DNA of 56,998 nucleotides from Microcaldota archaeon (GCA_028866785.1 JAGWHN010000001.1:1-56998), one strand, 5' to 3'. Shown: positions 23,545 through 32,319, numbered from the stretch's first letter. Notes: generated by a model from the letters alone, not told the origin. Program-made: numbers and translations.

Positions 23545-23904
23545 TCAAAGCTCCTTCTCTACCTTCTTTACCTGCTTGGTGAGGATCTGCTCCTCCTCCT
23601 TTAGCTTGTGCTCGCCCATCTGGAGAATCTTTCCCAAAACGGGGCCGAAGATGAATGTGAGCGCGAAGATAACTGAGCCTATTGAGATGAATGCCATCGC
23701 AGCGCCCAGGATCTTGCCAAGGGTCGTGACAGGCGTTATTGTGGGGCCCTCCGCAGTTGCAAGCATGCTCATGAAATAGAATGCATCAATGTAGCTGTAG
23801 CCCTCAACGTAGTGAAATGCCACGGTTCCGATGATGAGAACTGATGCTACAAGCGCAACTGCGTAGACCGCGCGCCTAAAAAGGGTGCTGTTCGAGTAGT
23901 ACAT
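23545..23904 (-). CDS. Two-span potassium-channel-like protein with unusual selectivity filter
   Basis: From ATG 23904 (MYYSNSTLF) the product has 119 residues: TM1 (about 11-31), a pore loop, TM2 (about 63-86) and a Lys/Glu-rich cytoplasmic helix. The pore-helix and post-filter sequence (YIDAFYFMSM then ITPVTTLGKIL) matches Ion_trans_2 potassium channels. In those the filter reads TVGYG; here it is TAEGP, so the two Gly-carbonyl positions are altered. Ion specificity, or conduction at all, is uncertain. The start is chosen because a TATA-like CTTATTAAATT lies about 32 nt upstream; longer frames overlap the divergent msrB promoter. Confidence 0.72.
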   Translation of the reverse strand: MYYSNSTLFRRAVYAVALVASVLIIGTVAFHYVEGYSYIDAFYFMSMLATAEGPTITPVTTLGKILGAAMAFISIGSVIFALTFIFGPVLGKILQMGEHKLKEEEQILTKQVKKVEKEL

Positions 23905-23932
23905 CAATCTCGATACTAATGGAAACGGCAAT

Positions 23933-23949
23933 TTAATAAGTCTTATTAA
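23933..23949. promoter_or_regulatory. Palindromic bidirectional promoter between channel gene and msrBA
   Basis: TTAATAAG, T and CTTATTAA form a perfect inverted repeat. Read in either direction it supplies a TATA-like CTTATTAA box about 25-32 nt from the start codons at 23904 (minus) and 23972 (plus). The symmetry suggests one element drives both sides. Confidence 0.55.
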
Positions 23950-23971
23950 GTTTTTAGCCAAATATCGGATC

Positions 23972-24346
23972 ATGAAGCTAAACAAGCTCACAAAGGAGGA
24001 GGAGAGGGTGATAGTTGGTAAGGGCACGGAGATGCCATTCACCGGGGAGTACGATAGCAATTTCAGGGAGGGAGTCTACATCTGCAGGAGGTGCAATGCG
24101 CCGCTCTACAACTCCAGGGACAAATTTGACGCCCACTGCGGATGGCCAGCGTTTGACCAGGAGATAAAGGGCGCAGTGAAGAGGCTTCCCGATCCTGATG
24201 GATATAGGGTTGAGATCGAGTGCGCAAACTGCGGGGCGCACCTTGGGCACGTGTTTGTGGGGGAGCACTTTACCGAAAAGAACACAAGGCACTGCGTGAA
24301 CTCGATCTCCATGAAGTTCATACCAAAAGAGAAGGAGAAGAAATGA
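23972..24346 (+). CDS. msrB: Peptide methionine (R)-S-oxide reductase
   Basis: MsrB reduces the R epimer of methionine sulfoxide in proteins. The 124-residue protein has zinc Cys pairs C38/C41 (ICRRC) and C84/C87 (CANC), the GWPAFDQ loop with C56 and the catalytic Cys108 in RHCVNSISM. All required residues are present. The msrA start overlaps its stop (ATGA), so both reductases are made from one mRNA. The pair fits an aerobic lifestyle, as does cytochrome bd. Confidence 0.95.
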   Translation: MKLNKLTKEEERVIVGKGTEMPFTGEYDSNFREGVYICRRCNAPLYNSRDKFDAHCGWPAFDQEIKGAVKRLPDPDGYRVEIECANCGAHLGHVFVGEHFTEKNTRHCVNSISMKFIPKEKEKK

Positions 24347-24864
24347 CAAGCGGCTCAATAGTATTCGGCGGAGGGTGCTTTTGGTGCACGGAGGCGGTCT
24401 TCGAGATGTTCAAGGGGGTCACCAAGACAACTCCAGGCTATGCGGGGGGTACGAGAAAGGACCCGACCTATGAGCAGGTGTGCGAGGGGACAACAGGGCA
24501 CGCCGAGGTTCTTGAGATCCAGTACGACCCGAAGATAATTACGCTCGAGAAGCTGCTCAACGTATTTTTCAGGATGCATGACCCCACTTCGCTCAACCAG
24601 CAGGGCGCCGACGTTGGAACGCAGTACAGGTCGATAATCCTCTACAATACCCCTGAGGACAAAAAGGTCATCGACGAGTTCATAAAGAAGCAGAAGGCGA
24701 ACTTCGAGAAGCCAATAGTAACGGAGGTTAGGAAACTGGACAGGTTCTATGTCGCGGAGGACTACCACAAGAAGTACTTCGACAAGAACCCGCTGCAGCC
24801 CTACTGCATCTTTGTAACAAAGCCAAAGGTGGAGAAGATAAAAAAGGAGTTCGGGATTGCCTGA
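24343..24864 (+). CDS. msrA: Peptide methionine (S)-S-oxide reductase
   Basis: The 173-residue MsrA starts at ATG 24343, overlapping the msrB stop; the upstream in-frame extension to 24220 is a shadow of msrB. The catalytic Cys12 lies in GGGCFWCTE, and the family motifs TPGYAGG, GHAEVLEIQYDP and FFRMHDPTSLNQQGADVGTQYRS follow. It reduces the S epimer of methionine sulfoxide. The C-terminus is EKIKKEFGIA. Confidence 0.96.
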   Translation: MTSGSIVFGGGCFWCTEAVFEMFKGVTKTTPGYAGGTRKDPTYEQVCEGTTGHAEVLEIQYDPKIITLEKLLNVFFRMHDPTSLNQQGADVGTQYRSIILYNTPEDKKVIDEFIKKQKANFEKPIVTEVRKLDRFYVAEDYHKKYFDKNPLQPYCIFVTKPKVEKIKKEFGIA

Positions 24865-24957
24865 AATTGCCGTTTTTCTGACAATAAACTCCCGCGAAGA
24901 GCAAGCGATAGTTTATTAATACATTTCCTCTCAATAATAAATCACAAGGTGTTAAAT

Positions 24958-25194
24958 TTGCGAGGAAAGGACACATTAGTTACATGCGATCAATGCAGCA
25001 GGAGGGTGCCTAGGACGAAGGCTGTCGACTTCGAGAAGAGATTCAGCTACGGAACTGAGCTCCACAACGAGAACGACGTTAGGTCCATGATGTTTAGCAG
25101 AAAGGTCTACTACTGCATAAGCTGCGCCAAGCACAGGGGAATCTTCGAGAAGAAGAAGCAGGCTGCGGAGAGAGCTGCGCATCGATTTGACTGA
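24958..25194 (+). CDS. rps26e: Ribosomal protein eS26
   Basis: The product (78 residues from TTG 24958) has the eS26 signature: VTCDQCSRRVPRTKAVDFEKRF at the start, then VYYCISCAKHRGIFEKKK, giving two CxxC zinc pairs. AAGGTG sits 7-12 nt upstream of the TTG, and the coding frame could also begin at GTG 24949. A TATA-like TTTATTAATAC near 24912 suggests a leader of about 20 nt. It belongs to the small ribosomal subunit. Confidence 0.88.
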   Translation: MRGKDTLVTCDQCSRRVPRTKAVDFEKRFSYGTELHNENDVRSMMFSRKVYYCISCAKHRGIFEKKKQAAERAAHRFD

Positions 25195-25208
25195 TTAATG
25201 GTTGAGAC

Positions 25209-26222
25209 ATGGCGACGAATCCGGATGAACTTTTGATCTTCAAGCTCAGGGGAATGGGCAAGAAGGCAGTGGCGGTCCAGGAGGAGAAGCCTAAGGTGGC
25301 CGAAATAAAAAAGGAGGAGCCGAAGGCAATGGCGGCAAGCGCGCAAGTCGCGCAGCAGCCAAAGGCAGCAATTGAGGCGCCAAAGCCTATAGTGCAAAAG
25401 CCTGTCGAGGCAAAATCTCCTTTTAGCTTGTTTTCAAAGAAAGAAGTTGTAGAGGAGGCGCCCATAGTAAGGACGGTCAAGGTTGATGAGGAGATGCTGA
25501 TGAAGAGTGTCACCAAGCAGCCAACAGCAATAGAGCGATTTGAGGAGCCTGAGACCTCCACAGAGATCAACAAAAGATCAATTGACTCTGAGAAGGCGCA
25601 GATGGAGGCCGCAGCGGGCCTGACATGCGTCAACCACCCATGGAGGCCAGCGTACGCAATCTCCGCGTACTCAAAGATGCCATACTGCTACGCCGACCTA
25701 GTCGAATACTCAAACAAGTTCTACTCTGTTGATGACATTGACCAGGTCGCTGGCAAGGAGGCATCAAGGCCAAGGCCGATGAACTCATTCATCAAGATAG
25801 GAGCCACGCTTTTCCTCGTCAATTCGCTAATACTTTTCTACTTCACTCTTCCGCAGCTCAGCTTCATTGCGGGCTACCTTTCGGGAGTCACGCCGCAGAA
25901 CGCGCTCGGATCGCTCAGCTCAACATACAGCATTCCGCTCTTCAACTTGACAATGGCGATACTTGGGTTCCTCGCAGGGATCCTGATACTGCTCACCGAG
26001 GAGAGGGGACTTTACTTAAGCGGACTTGTCGGGACGCTCATACTGATCGGGATGAGCTTTGAGTACCTAAACAGCGAGCTTGCGTATCTGCTCGGGGTAA
26101 GCCTTATTGCGCTAATTGAGATCGTACTGCTCGCATACGGAAGGGTGAGCGCGACGACTGGATCCTACTCGAGGGACATCGTCGCCCCGGACATCGAGTG
26201 GCCGAAGGTCGAGACATTCTAA
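25209..26222 (+). CDS. Membrane protein with zinc-binding B-box-like motif and low-complexity N-terminus
   Basis: The 337-residue protein has three parts. Residues 1-130 are Lys/Glu/Ala/Pro rich and probably disordered. Residues 139-165 contain LTCVNHPWRPAYAISAYSKMPYCYADL, resembling the B-box-like zinc motif (CxxHPxxxAxxxCxxC) found in front of some rhomboid-like membrane proteins; here the second half has one Cys and no CxxC. Residues 195-310 hold about four hydrophobic spans. It follows eS26 by 14 nt. No enzyme motif is visible, and it is unlikely to be a rhomboid because the Ser-His active residues are missing. Confidence 0.65.
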   Translation: MATNPDELLIFKLRGMGKKAVAVQEEKPKVAEIKKEEPKAMAASAQVAQQPKAAIEAPKPIVQKPVEAKSPFSLFSKKEVVEEAPIVRTVKVDEEMLMKSVTKQPTAIERFEEPETSTEINKRSIDSEKAQMEAAAGLTCVNHPWRPAYAISAYSKMPYCYADLVEYSNKFYSVDDIDQVAGKEASRPRPMNSFIKIGATLFLVNSLILFYFTLPQLSFIAGYLSGVTPQNALGSLSSTYSIPLFNLTMAILGFLAGILILLTEERGLYLSGLVGTLILIGMSFEYLNSELAYLLGVSLIALIEIVLLAYGRVSATTGSYSRDIVAPDIEWPKVETF

Positions 26223-26311
26223 TTTCCATGAAAGTGATAAAAACAAATCCATAGTGACGTATTTGAATGGGAAAATCAAGAAAAACTAGCTACTGAAAAA
26301 GGTAAATCAAT

Positions 26312-26860
26312 ATGAGTAATGTAAAACAAAAGACGCCGGACGAAAAGAAAAACGAGATTAGGAACATACAGAACAATTTGCAGGGCCATCTGATAAGCTA
26401 CTCAGAGGCAAAGAAGGAGCTGGTCATCAGCGGGATGAGGGAGCTGGTGAGGATTTACAAGGAGCTTGGAAACAACGTCCCTTTTGCAACAATCCCTGCG
26501 GGATACATAGATACCCACAACAATAATGCCGCATCATACATCAGGGAAAGCAAGGAGGGATTGGTCCTGGCCACAAAAATAGTGACAGAGCACGGCATGT
26601 CAAGATTCATACTAATCGAGGCAAATCAGGATGGAAGGATAAAGATAGACTTTGAGGCTGTCGAGGCGGTTTCGAAAATCTTCTCCGAGCCGGAAACTTT
26701 GGATGTCTCGAAGTTTGTGAAGCAGAGCGTGCCTTTGAAGCAGATAAAGAGGGATGATGGCATACCTGCGGCACTCTTCGTGGTGGAGGAGGGGGACAAG
26801 CTTGGGGATCATTCAAAGGAGGAGATAACAAAGATTCAGGATTTGTTCTTGGACAACTAA
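26312..26860 (+). CDS. Hypothetical soluble protein
   Basis: The 182-residue protein is soluble and mixed alpha/beta, with coiled-coil-like start (KTPDEKKNEIRNIQNNL), a middle NNAASYIRESKEGLVLATKIVTEHGMSRFILIEANQDG and an acidic end. No known family is recognised. Its ATG is preceded by AAAGGTAAATC, a weak Shine-Dalgarno. The transcript seems to end at a hairpin with a U-tract 0-35 nt after the stop. Confidence 0.6.
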   Translation: MSNVKQKTPDEKKNEIRNIQNNLQGHLISYSEAKKELVISGMRELVRIYKELGNNVPFATIPAGYIDTHNNNAASYIRESKEGLVLATKIVTEHGMSRFILIEANQDGRIKIDFEAVEAVSKIFSEPETLDVSKFVKQSVPLKQIKRDDGIPAALFVVEEGDKLGDHSKEEITKIQDLFLDN

Positions 26861-26896
26861 ACCGGAAGCCGTCCGGTTCTAATTTTTTTTCTTTTT
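26860..26896 (+). terminator. Hairpin with U-tract after the unknown gene
   Basis: AACCGGA (26860-26866) and TCCGGTT (26872-26878) form a perfect 7-bp stem around a 5-nt loop, followed by an eight-T run (26883-26890) and CTTTTT. It looks like a bacterial-style intrinsic terminator and sits just before the convergent fttA 3' end. Confidence 0.7.
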
Positions 26897-26905
26897 GCTT
26901 TAATT

Positions 26906-28873
26906 TTACTTGAACCTAATTGTATCGAGGTCCATTGGGGCCCTTGCCTCTACCCTTAAACGGTTTGCGAATCCTCTTGCAAGGTCCTCGCATTTTGATG
27001 CCTCTCCGTGCATAGTGAATATCTTCTTTGGAGTTGGCCTTATGTTTTCAACAAAGCTCATGAGCTGCCTTCGGTCGCTGTGACCTGAGAATCCCTCCAC
27101 GGTTGCGACCTGCATGTTGACCTTGAAGTTCTGGAGCTTTCCATTCTCTCCTGGAAGCGCGACCTCCTTTGCACCGGCCTGAACCCTTCTTCCAAACGAT
27201 GATGCGCTGTTGTAACCGACGAATAGAAGCAGATTCTTTGGATCCTCGCAAAGCGCCTTGAAGTACTCTAGCGAGACTCCGCCGTTCATCATTCCTCCTG
27301 ATGCGAGTATGACTCCTGGCCCCTTGTCAACTATGTCGCTTCTCTCACCCTTTGCGATCTCGAAAATCTCGGACTCGAATGGAGAGCGGTTGCTGAGTAT
27401 CCTGTGCTGAAGGTTCATCTTCAGGTACTCCGGATACGCAGTGTGTATGGCGCTTGCCTCAAGCAGCATTCCGTCAAGATAAATCGGGCAGTCAAGCTTG
27501 TACTTCGGGTTGTTCGCAAAGAACGCCTCTAGTATGAGCATCATCTCCTGCGCCCTTCCGACCGCAAAGAGCGGAACGAGAACCTTTCCTCCATTGTCAA
27601 CACATCTCTTGATGATCTCGACAAGGTTTACTTCTGCCTCTTGCCTTTGCACTGAAATGTCATTTTGGGCTCCATAGGTTGACTCCATGAATAGGGCGTC
27701 AATCCTTGGATACTTTGTGTCAGCAGGATCAAGCAGCCTTGTGAATCCGTACTTTAGGTCTCCGGAGTGGACGATGTTGTACATTCCCTCACCAATGTGA
27801 AGGTGCACAAGTCCGCTTCCGAGAATGTGTCCTGCGTTGTGGTAAGTAAGCTTAATTTCGTCTGTCACGTTTGTGACCTCATGGTAGTCCCTTGTGATCA
27901 TGTGCGAGAGCATCTTCTTGACATCCTTCTCTTCATAGAGCGGAGTTCCTCCGCTTCTCTGAACCAGCTTTAGGTAATCGAAGAGAAGAAGCGCAACAAG
28001 GTCCCTCGTTGGTGGCGTGCAATAGACCGGTCCCTCGTATCCATACTTGAATAGGTATGGAACGAAACCTGTGTGGTCCATGTGCGCGTGTGTAAGTATG
28101 ACTGAATCAATGTCGTTAATCGTGATGTTTGCGCTTGCAAGATATGGGAATGCCTTATTCTCATCGCTGCCCGCATTTGCATCGGATCCCTTGATTGATG
28201 GTTCAGGGCTTAGTCCGCAATCGACCAGTACCTTCGAGTGGTTCGTCTCAAGAAGCAGCGAGCTCCTTCCAACCTCCTGGAATCCTCCAAGCGCGGTTGC
28301 CTTTATCCACTCGCTCTTTGTGATTGGCCTGTTGATCCTCTTTCCGACCGATGTAAGGAACTTCTTCCTGAAGTCGCTCTCCTTGAGAAGCATCTGCCGA
28401 ACACCCTTGATGATGTCGCTGTTCATTGTAGGAATCCTAAAGACTCTTGGGACCCACCTTGTCGCAATAACCATGCTCTTTAGGGTTGATCCGCCCTTTC
28501 CAATCACGAGTCCTGGCTTGAGTGCCTCGAGGTAGACCTCACTGAACTCCGGAACGAACCTTATTCCCTCCTCGTTGAGCCCTGCCTCCTTTGGAACAAT
28601 CTTGATTATCTCCGCCCTCGCGCTCTCAGGGTCCATGAGCTTTGTGCTCTCGCTTCGAATAATGAGCTTCTTCTTTACAGTCGCGCTGATGCTCTTGACG
28701 ATGTTCTCGTCGCTGAAGATGTATGCGATGTCGCGCACGTAGATTGCAATGTCAGGCCCCTCGTACTCCGCCTTGATGAAGCCAGCGTCCGCCGGGATAA
28801 GCTCCTCTATCAGATGCAGAAGGTTTTTCGCCGGAGCCTGCTTTTCAACTGGTTTGTCTTCCAAAATTATCAC
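26906..28873 (-). CDS. fttA: KH-domain metallo-beta-lactamase/beta-CASP nuclease aCPSF1 (FttA)
   Basis: The 655-residue protein has an N-terminal double KH-like region (1-140) with GKGG at 125-128, a metallo-beta-lactamase domain with HAHMDH at 262-267, then a beta-CASP cap and a C-terminal motif with SGHSDRRQ and KIFTMHGE. This is the archaeal CPSF73 homologue, an endoribonuclease and transcription termination factor that uses zinc. The start is GTG 28873, giving MIILEDKPVEK. The gene is in normal full length, and metal ligands look intact. Confidence 0.95.
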   Translation of the reverse strand: MIILEDKPVEKQAPAKNLLHLIEELIPADAGFIKAEYEGPDIAIYVRDIAYIFSDENIVKSISATVKKKLIIRSESTKLMDPESARAEIIKIVPKEAGLNEEGIRFVPEFSEVYLEALKPGLVIGKGGSTLKSMVIATRWVPRVFRIPTMNSDIIKGVRQMLLKESDFRKKFLTSVGKRINRPITKSEWIKATALGGFQEVGRSSLLLETNHSKVLVDCGLSPEPSIKGSDANAGSDENKAFPYLASANITINDIDSVILTHAHMDHTGFVPYLFKYGYEGPVYCTPPTRDLVALLLFDYLKLVQRSGGTPLYEEKDVKKMLSHMITRDYHEVTNVTDEIKLTYHNAGHILGSGLVHLHIGEGMYNIVHSGDLKYGFTRLLDPADTKYPRIDALFMESTYGAQNDISVQRQEAEVNLVEIIKRCVDNGGKVLVPLFAVGRAQEMMLILEAFFANNPKYKLDCPIYLDGMLLEASAIHTAYPEYLKMNLQHRILSNRSPFESEIFEIAKGERSDIVDKGPGVILASGGMMNGGVSLEYFKALCEDPKNLLLFVGYNSASSFGRRVQAGAKEVALPGENGKLQNFKVNMQVATVEGFSGHSDRRQLMSFVENIRPTPKKIFTMHGEASKCEDLARGFANRLRVEARAPMDLDTIRFK

Positions 28874-28927
28874 TAAAATAAGTATTCGTTTCGTTTGTAT
28901 TTTTACAGTTCAATTTTATTCCACTAT

Positions 28928-28939
28928 TATGCTAGCATA
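28928..28939. repeat. 12-bp perfect palindrome upstream of fttA
   Basis: TATGCTAGCATA is a perfect 12-bp palindrome in the fttA-psmB gap, about 55 nt upstream of the fttA start. It may be a binding site for a dimeric regulator, or chance in AT-rich sequence. Confidence 0.3.
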
Positions 28940-28991
28940 CTGACTAAGAAATTCAATAGAAATAAAAAATTTACAATTCTTCAAGTCAGGC

Positions 28992-29627
28992 TTACTTTGC
29001 CATCTCTTCTACTTCTTCCTTTGAGTACTCCTTGTACCCGCTCTTTGTTATTGCAATCACGTGTATCCTGTCGCCCGTTGCTGTGTCCCTCTTCATTGCA
29101 ATCTTGAGCGCCTTTGCCACATGCTTTGAAACTTCAGCAGTGCTTAGAGGCTTCTTGTAAACGTCTTCCAAATATCCAAGAGCTACTGGGGATCCGCTTC
29201 CCGTTGAGGTGAACTTTGACTCCTTTATGTATCCGCCCATCATGTCAAGGCTGTAGAGCTCCGGCGTTCCGTTGTTCATTCCTCCCAATAGGAGCTGAAT
29301 GTAAAATGGCATCATCTTGTTCTCCTGAAGCACAAGCGAAAGCAAGGATGAAGCGGATGTTGGCGAAAGAGGCCTTCCCTCATTCATCTTGTATAGCTCG
29401 TTTTGAGCCTTAAGCAGCTTTACCAGATACTGAGCGTCTCCGACGCTTCCTGCAATAGTCATTCCGAGGTTGCTGTCAATCCTGTTGACCTTCACCGCCT
29501 CCGAGCTTGCAAGGAAGGTGTCCATGCTTGCCCTTGAATCGGCTCCGAGAACTACTCCGTCGCTGCAAACAACACCGACAGTGGTCGTTCCTTTCATTAT
29601 CCTCTCTGACATGTCTTTGTAATCCAT
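28992..29627 (-). CDS. psmB: Proteasome beta subunit
   Basis: The 211-residue precursor has a 13-residue propeptide (MDYKDMSERIMKG) before the catalytic Thr14 (GTTTVGVV). The strand DGVVLGADSRAS carries Asp and the Lys follows in ASSEAVKVNRID; the SGSPVALGYLED region (GSG and Ser/Asp) completes the active site. It forms the inner rings of the 20S core with an alpha subunit (not in this window). The gene is upstream of fttA on the same strand, with a 118-nt gap. Confidence 0.95.
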   Translation of the reverse strand: MDYKDMSERIMKGTTTVGVVCSDGVVLGADSRASMDTFLASSEAVKVNRIDSNLGMTIAGSVGDAQYLVKLLKAQNELYKMNEGRPLSPTSASSLLSLVLQENKMMPFYIQLLLGGMNNGTPELYSLDMMGGYIKESKFTSTGSGSPVALGYLEDVYKKPLSTAEVSKHVAKALKIAMKRDTATGDRIHVIAITKSGYKEYSKEEVEEMAK

Positions 29628-29687
29628 TTAGGTCAACCTCTTTAGATTAAATTAAAAGAAGTAAAAATATTAAAAATAATCTCCCTG

Positions 29688-29921
29688 TTATACTATAAGG
29701 CTACCATTACCTATAAAAGCCTTAGTGCCTTCCAAGGACTCCGCATAGGCAAATGTTCGGTATACCTTCGTAATTTTTACGCGGTAGCTCTTTCCGATCC
29801 TTGTCTTTGTATTCTTGATGAATACAATCAAGTTGTTTATTTTGCCTATTCCTTCTCCGTGCGGATTTTTTGCCGCCACTTTCACTTCGTATGTCTCGCC
29901 TTCGTTTAGATTCTCTTCCAT
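29688..29921 (-). CDS. TRAM-domain RNA-binding protein
   Basis: This 77-residue protein (from ATG 29921; ATG 29936 is in frame) is essentially one TRAM domain: EGETYEVKVAAKNPHGEGIGKINNLIVFIKNTKTRIGKSYRVKITKVYRTFAYAE. Small archaeal TRAM proteins bind RNA and act as RNA chaperones, often with temperature-linked expression. A GCTTTAAATAGC box near 29999 gives it a leader. It is upstream of psmB on the same strand. Confidence 0.9.
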   Translation of the reverse strand: MEENLNEGETYEVKVAAKNPHGEGIGKINNLIVFIKNTKTRIGKSYRVKITKVYRTFAYAESLEGTKAFIGNGSLIV

Positions 29922-30036
29922 TTGTACCACTCCCATGGTTGTTGCACTTCGGATTTCTCCGCCTTTTGCAACTGATGTTAGATAAAGCTGGGAGCTATTT
30001 AAAGCTTGTGTGCAGGTTTTGTGATTGACGACGATA

Positions 30037-32319
30037 TTATTTCGCCGTGAATGTGATATTCTTCATCCCGAAGTTGAGGTACGGGTTGCCCTGCGTCACG
30101 TTCTGCGTGACAAGGAAGAGATAGTTGTTCCCCGCCGAGAGCGGAAGGGAGATCGTGTAGTTTGAGAGCGTCGTGTTCAGCTGCATGTGCGCGAACTGCG
30201 TTGAGGCTGAGTTAAGGTAGAAGTAAAGCGGCATTGTTCCCTGATATGCGATTCCCTCAAAGCTCATGTTGACCACCCTTTGCGTTGGGGAGTAGATGTC
30301 AATCGACCTAACGTTTGGTCCCCACCAAATGGAGCCGAATGTGGCGTTGCATGTGATGAGCGTCGCCTGGCAGAATGAGTATCCAGGGTACCAAGTTGCA
30401 AGGTCTGTGTATGCAACCATGGTCACGCCCGCAAATCTTGTCGCATTGATTGCCGAGAAGATGATTGTTGTGTTGTCCTGGTAGACAGGATCGCCAAACA
30501 CGCTAACAAGATAGCTACCAAGCTGCTGAATCTGCGAGAGGTTGTATGCCTGCCTTATGATCGAGATGAATGCGGTCCTGTGCTGCGCAAGCCAGTAGAG
30601 CGTCACGTTGCTGTTGTTTTGTAGTATAGGGGATGGATAGACAAGCCCCTGCCCCTCCTGCAGATAGCTCGCGGAGAGTGCAAGCGGTATCGAAAGGGAC
30701 GGAAGCAGCTCGGTGTCGTTCACCCTTGAGGTGTATCCGCTAAGTATCGGCTTGTGGAATGCGGTCTGGTAGTACATCGAGAGGCCGACATAGTACTCGG
30801 GCCTTGATGCGCCAGAGCCCTGTATTGCGGGCAGCATGAGCACGGAGAAGTTTCCTGGAACCGTTCCAAGTTGCGCGTATGCGGGAGGGATTGTTGTCGT
30901 TGTGTAGAATGTGCCAAGATATCCGCTCGTGAGAGGGATTCCCGCATACTCGATTAATATCAATACTGAAAGGATTGCTGCAAGATACTTCTCGCTTTGA
31001 GCGCTGTGCGTGTTCTTTGCCTTCTTGCCCTCAATTAGCGAGTGGAATCCGTAGGCCGCAAGGATCGCGAGAGCAAGGGTAAGTATCATGTCAAACCTTG
31101 CAGGCTCCCTGATTATGTTGAAGAATGGTATTGCTGCGTAAATAAGATATATTCCAGGAATGCTTGATGCCTGGAGGTTTCCGAGCTGCACGTAAGGCCC
31201 GAGCGAGAGCCATCCGAAAATAATCGCTGCGACCACCCAGACAAGGGTGTTTGCGAGCTTCTGCTTCTTGTAGTCGTGCCAGATCCCGATTAGTGCAAGG
31301 ACAAGGGCGACATATCCAAGATATGCAACCCTCTCTGTCGGATCGACCGAGTAGATCGAGATGTACGAATTTGAGAGCCAGCTGAAGAGGTTGTTGTAGA
31401 GGCTTGGCGCAAGGAAGGAGATGACAGGCATGCTCCATAGCATGTTGTGGTTAACGTCGTTGAGCGCGGATGCGGCCTGGGATAGCTGCCCGTTTGTGAT
31501 TGCAGGCGCAACCTGTATCAAAAACGGTGAGCCGACTACTAAGATCAAAACGATCATGCCCCCAAACGCGATTCCAAACTGCTTGTTTAGGATTTCTTTC
31601 CTGAGGCTTGAGCGAATCAGGTATACCAGGAGCATGAAGAAGACCAAAACCACGGTTATTATTCCCTGCTCTGGATCCCCCATGAAGAGCATGAAGACAA
31701 AGCTCACCGCAGCTCCAAGAGAGTAGAGAAGCTTCTTCTCGTTTATCATCTTGAAAAAGAAGAGGATGAAGAGCGGAAGGAACTCGACGTTGGTCCAGTT
31801 GAGGTGTCCGCTTAGCGCCTGCGCCATGTGCATAGGCGCGAATGCGAAAATCAGCCCTGCGATTATTGCCGCGTGCCTGTTCTTAACAAGGTATTCGGCA
31901 AGGAGGAACATGAAGAATCCGGAGAGCATGAATGCGAGGAAGAGCATTATGTTGTATGAGAACACCAGGCTGATTGCCTGGAACGGGAAGCTAAGGTAAG
32001 CGGTTATCGGCGAGAGCGTCTGGGTGACGAGGCTTCCTCCCACAGGATAGTAGAGGAGCGGTGTGAAGTAGATTGAGGTGTGAAGCGTGTATGTCGCGTA
32101 GTTGACCCACCAGAGGTTCCAGAGGTTCTGGTAGAGGTCGCCAGCGCCATTCACTGTTGTAGTGGCCATGTTCACTGCAAGCGGCCAGAAGACCACGAGC
32201 GAGATCGCCAGGAACAAAAGAAGGATAGGGCCGTTTGAAAGTATGCTCTGCCTTAGGTCGAATTTCCCCGAGTGGTGGGAGTGCTCGTGCGAAACGGTTG
32301 TTGTTTTTTCAGAATCCAT
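30037..32319 (-). CDS. Large multi-span membrane protein, glycosyltransferase-C/YfhO-like
   Basis: The 760-residue protein (from ATG 32319, about 23 nt after a TATA-like AAATATTTTG; ATG 32334 is in frame) has a His-rich cytoplasmic start (HEHSHH), about 12-13 spans to residue 480 and a C-terminal extracellular beta-rich domain (about 500-760) with many N-glycosylation sequons. The first external loop carries GAGDLYQNLWNLWWVNY, an acidic loop typical of GT-C glycosyltransferases that use lipid-linked sugars. The assignment is by topology only. It is divergent from the flippase gene. Confidence 0.68.
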   Translation of the reverse strand: MDSEKTTTVSHEHSHHSGKFDLRQSILSNGPILLLFLAISLVVFWPLAVNMATTTVNGAGDLYQNLWNLWWVNYATYTLHTSIYFTPLLYYPVGGSLVTQTLSPITAYLSFPFQAISLVFSYNIMLFLAFMLSGFFMFLLAEYLVKNRHAAIIAGLIFAFAPMHMAQALSGHLNWTNVEFLPLFILFFFKMINEKKLLYSLGAAVSFVFMLFMGDPEQGIITVVLVFFMLLVYLIRSSLRKEILNKQFGIAFGGMIVLILVVGSPFLIQVAPAITNGQLSQAASALNDVNHNMLWSMPVISFLAPSLYNNLFSWLSNSYISIYSVDPTERVAYLGYVALVLALIGIWHDYKKQKLANTLVWVVAAIIFGWLSLGPYVQLGNLQASSIPGIYLIYAAIPFFNIIREPARFDMILTLALAILAAYGFHSLIEGKKAKNTHSAQSEKYLAAILSVLILIEYAGIPLTSGYLGTFYTTTTIPPAYAQLGTVPGNFSVLMLPAIQGSGASRPEYYVGLSMYYQTAFHKPILSGYTSRVNDTELLPSLSIPLALSASYLQEGQGLVYPSPILQNNSNVTLYWLAQHRTAFISIIRQAYNLSQIQQLGSYLVSVFGDPVYQDNTTIIFSAINATRFAGVTMVAYTDLATWYPGYSFCQATLITCNATFGSIWWGPNVRSIDIYSPTQRVVNMSFEGIAYQGTMPLYFYLNSASTQFAHMQLNTTLSNYTISLPLSAGNNYLFLVTQNVTQGNPYLNFGMKNITFTAK

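Noticed and set aside
24220..24342. N-terminal extension of msrA
   Set aside because: It overlaps the msrB end in another frame. MsrA proteins start just before the GCFWC motif, as here from ATG 24343.
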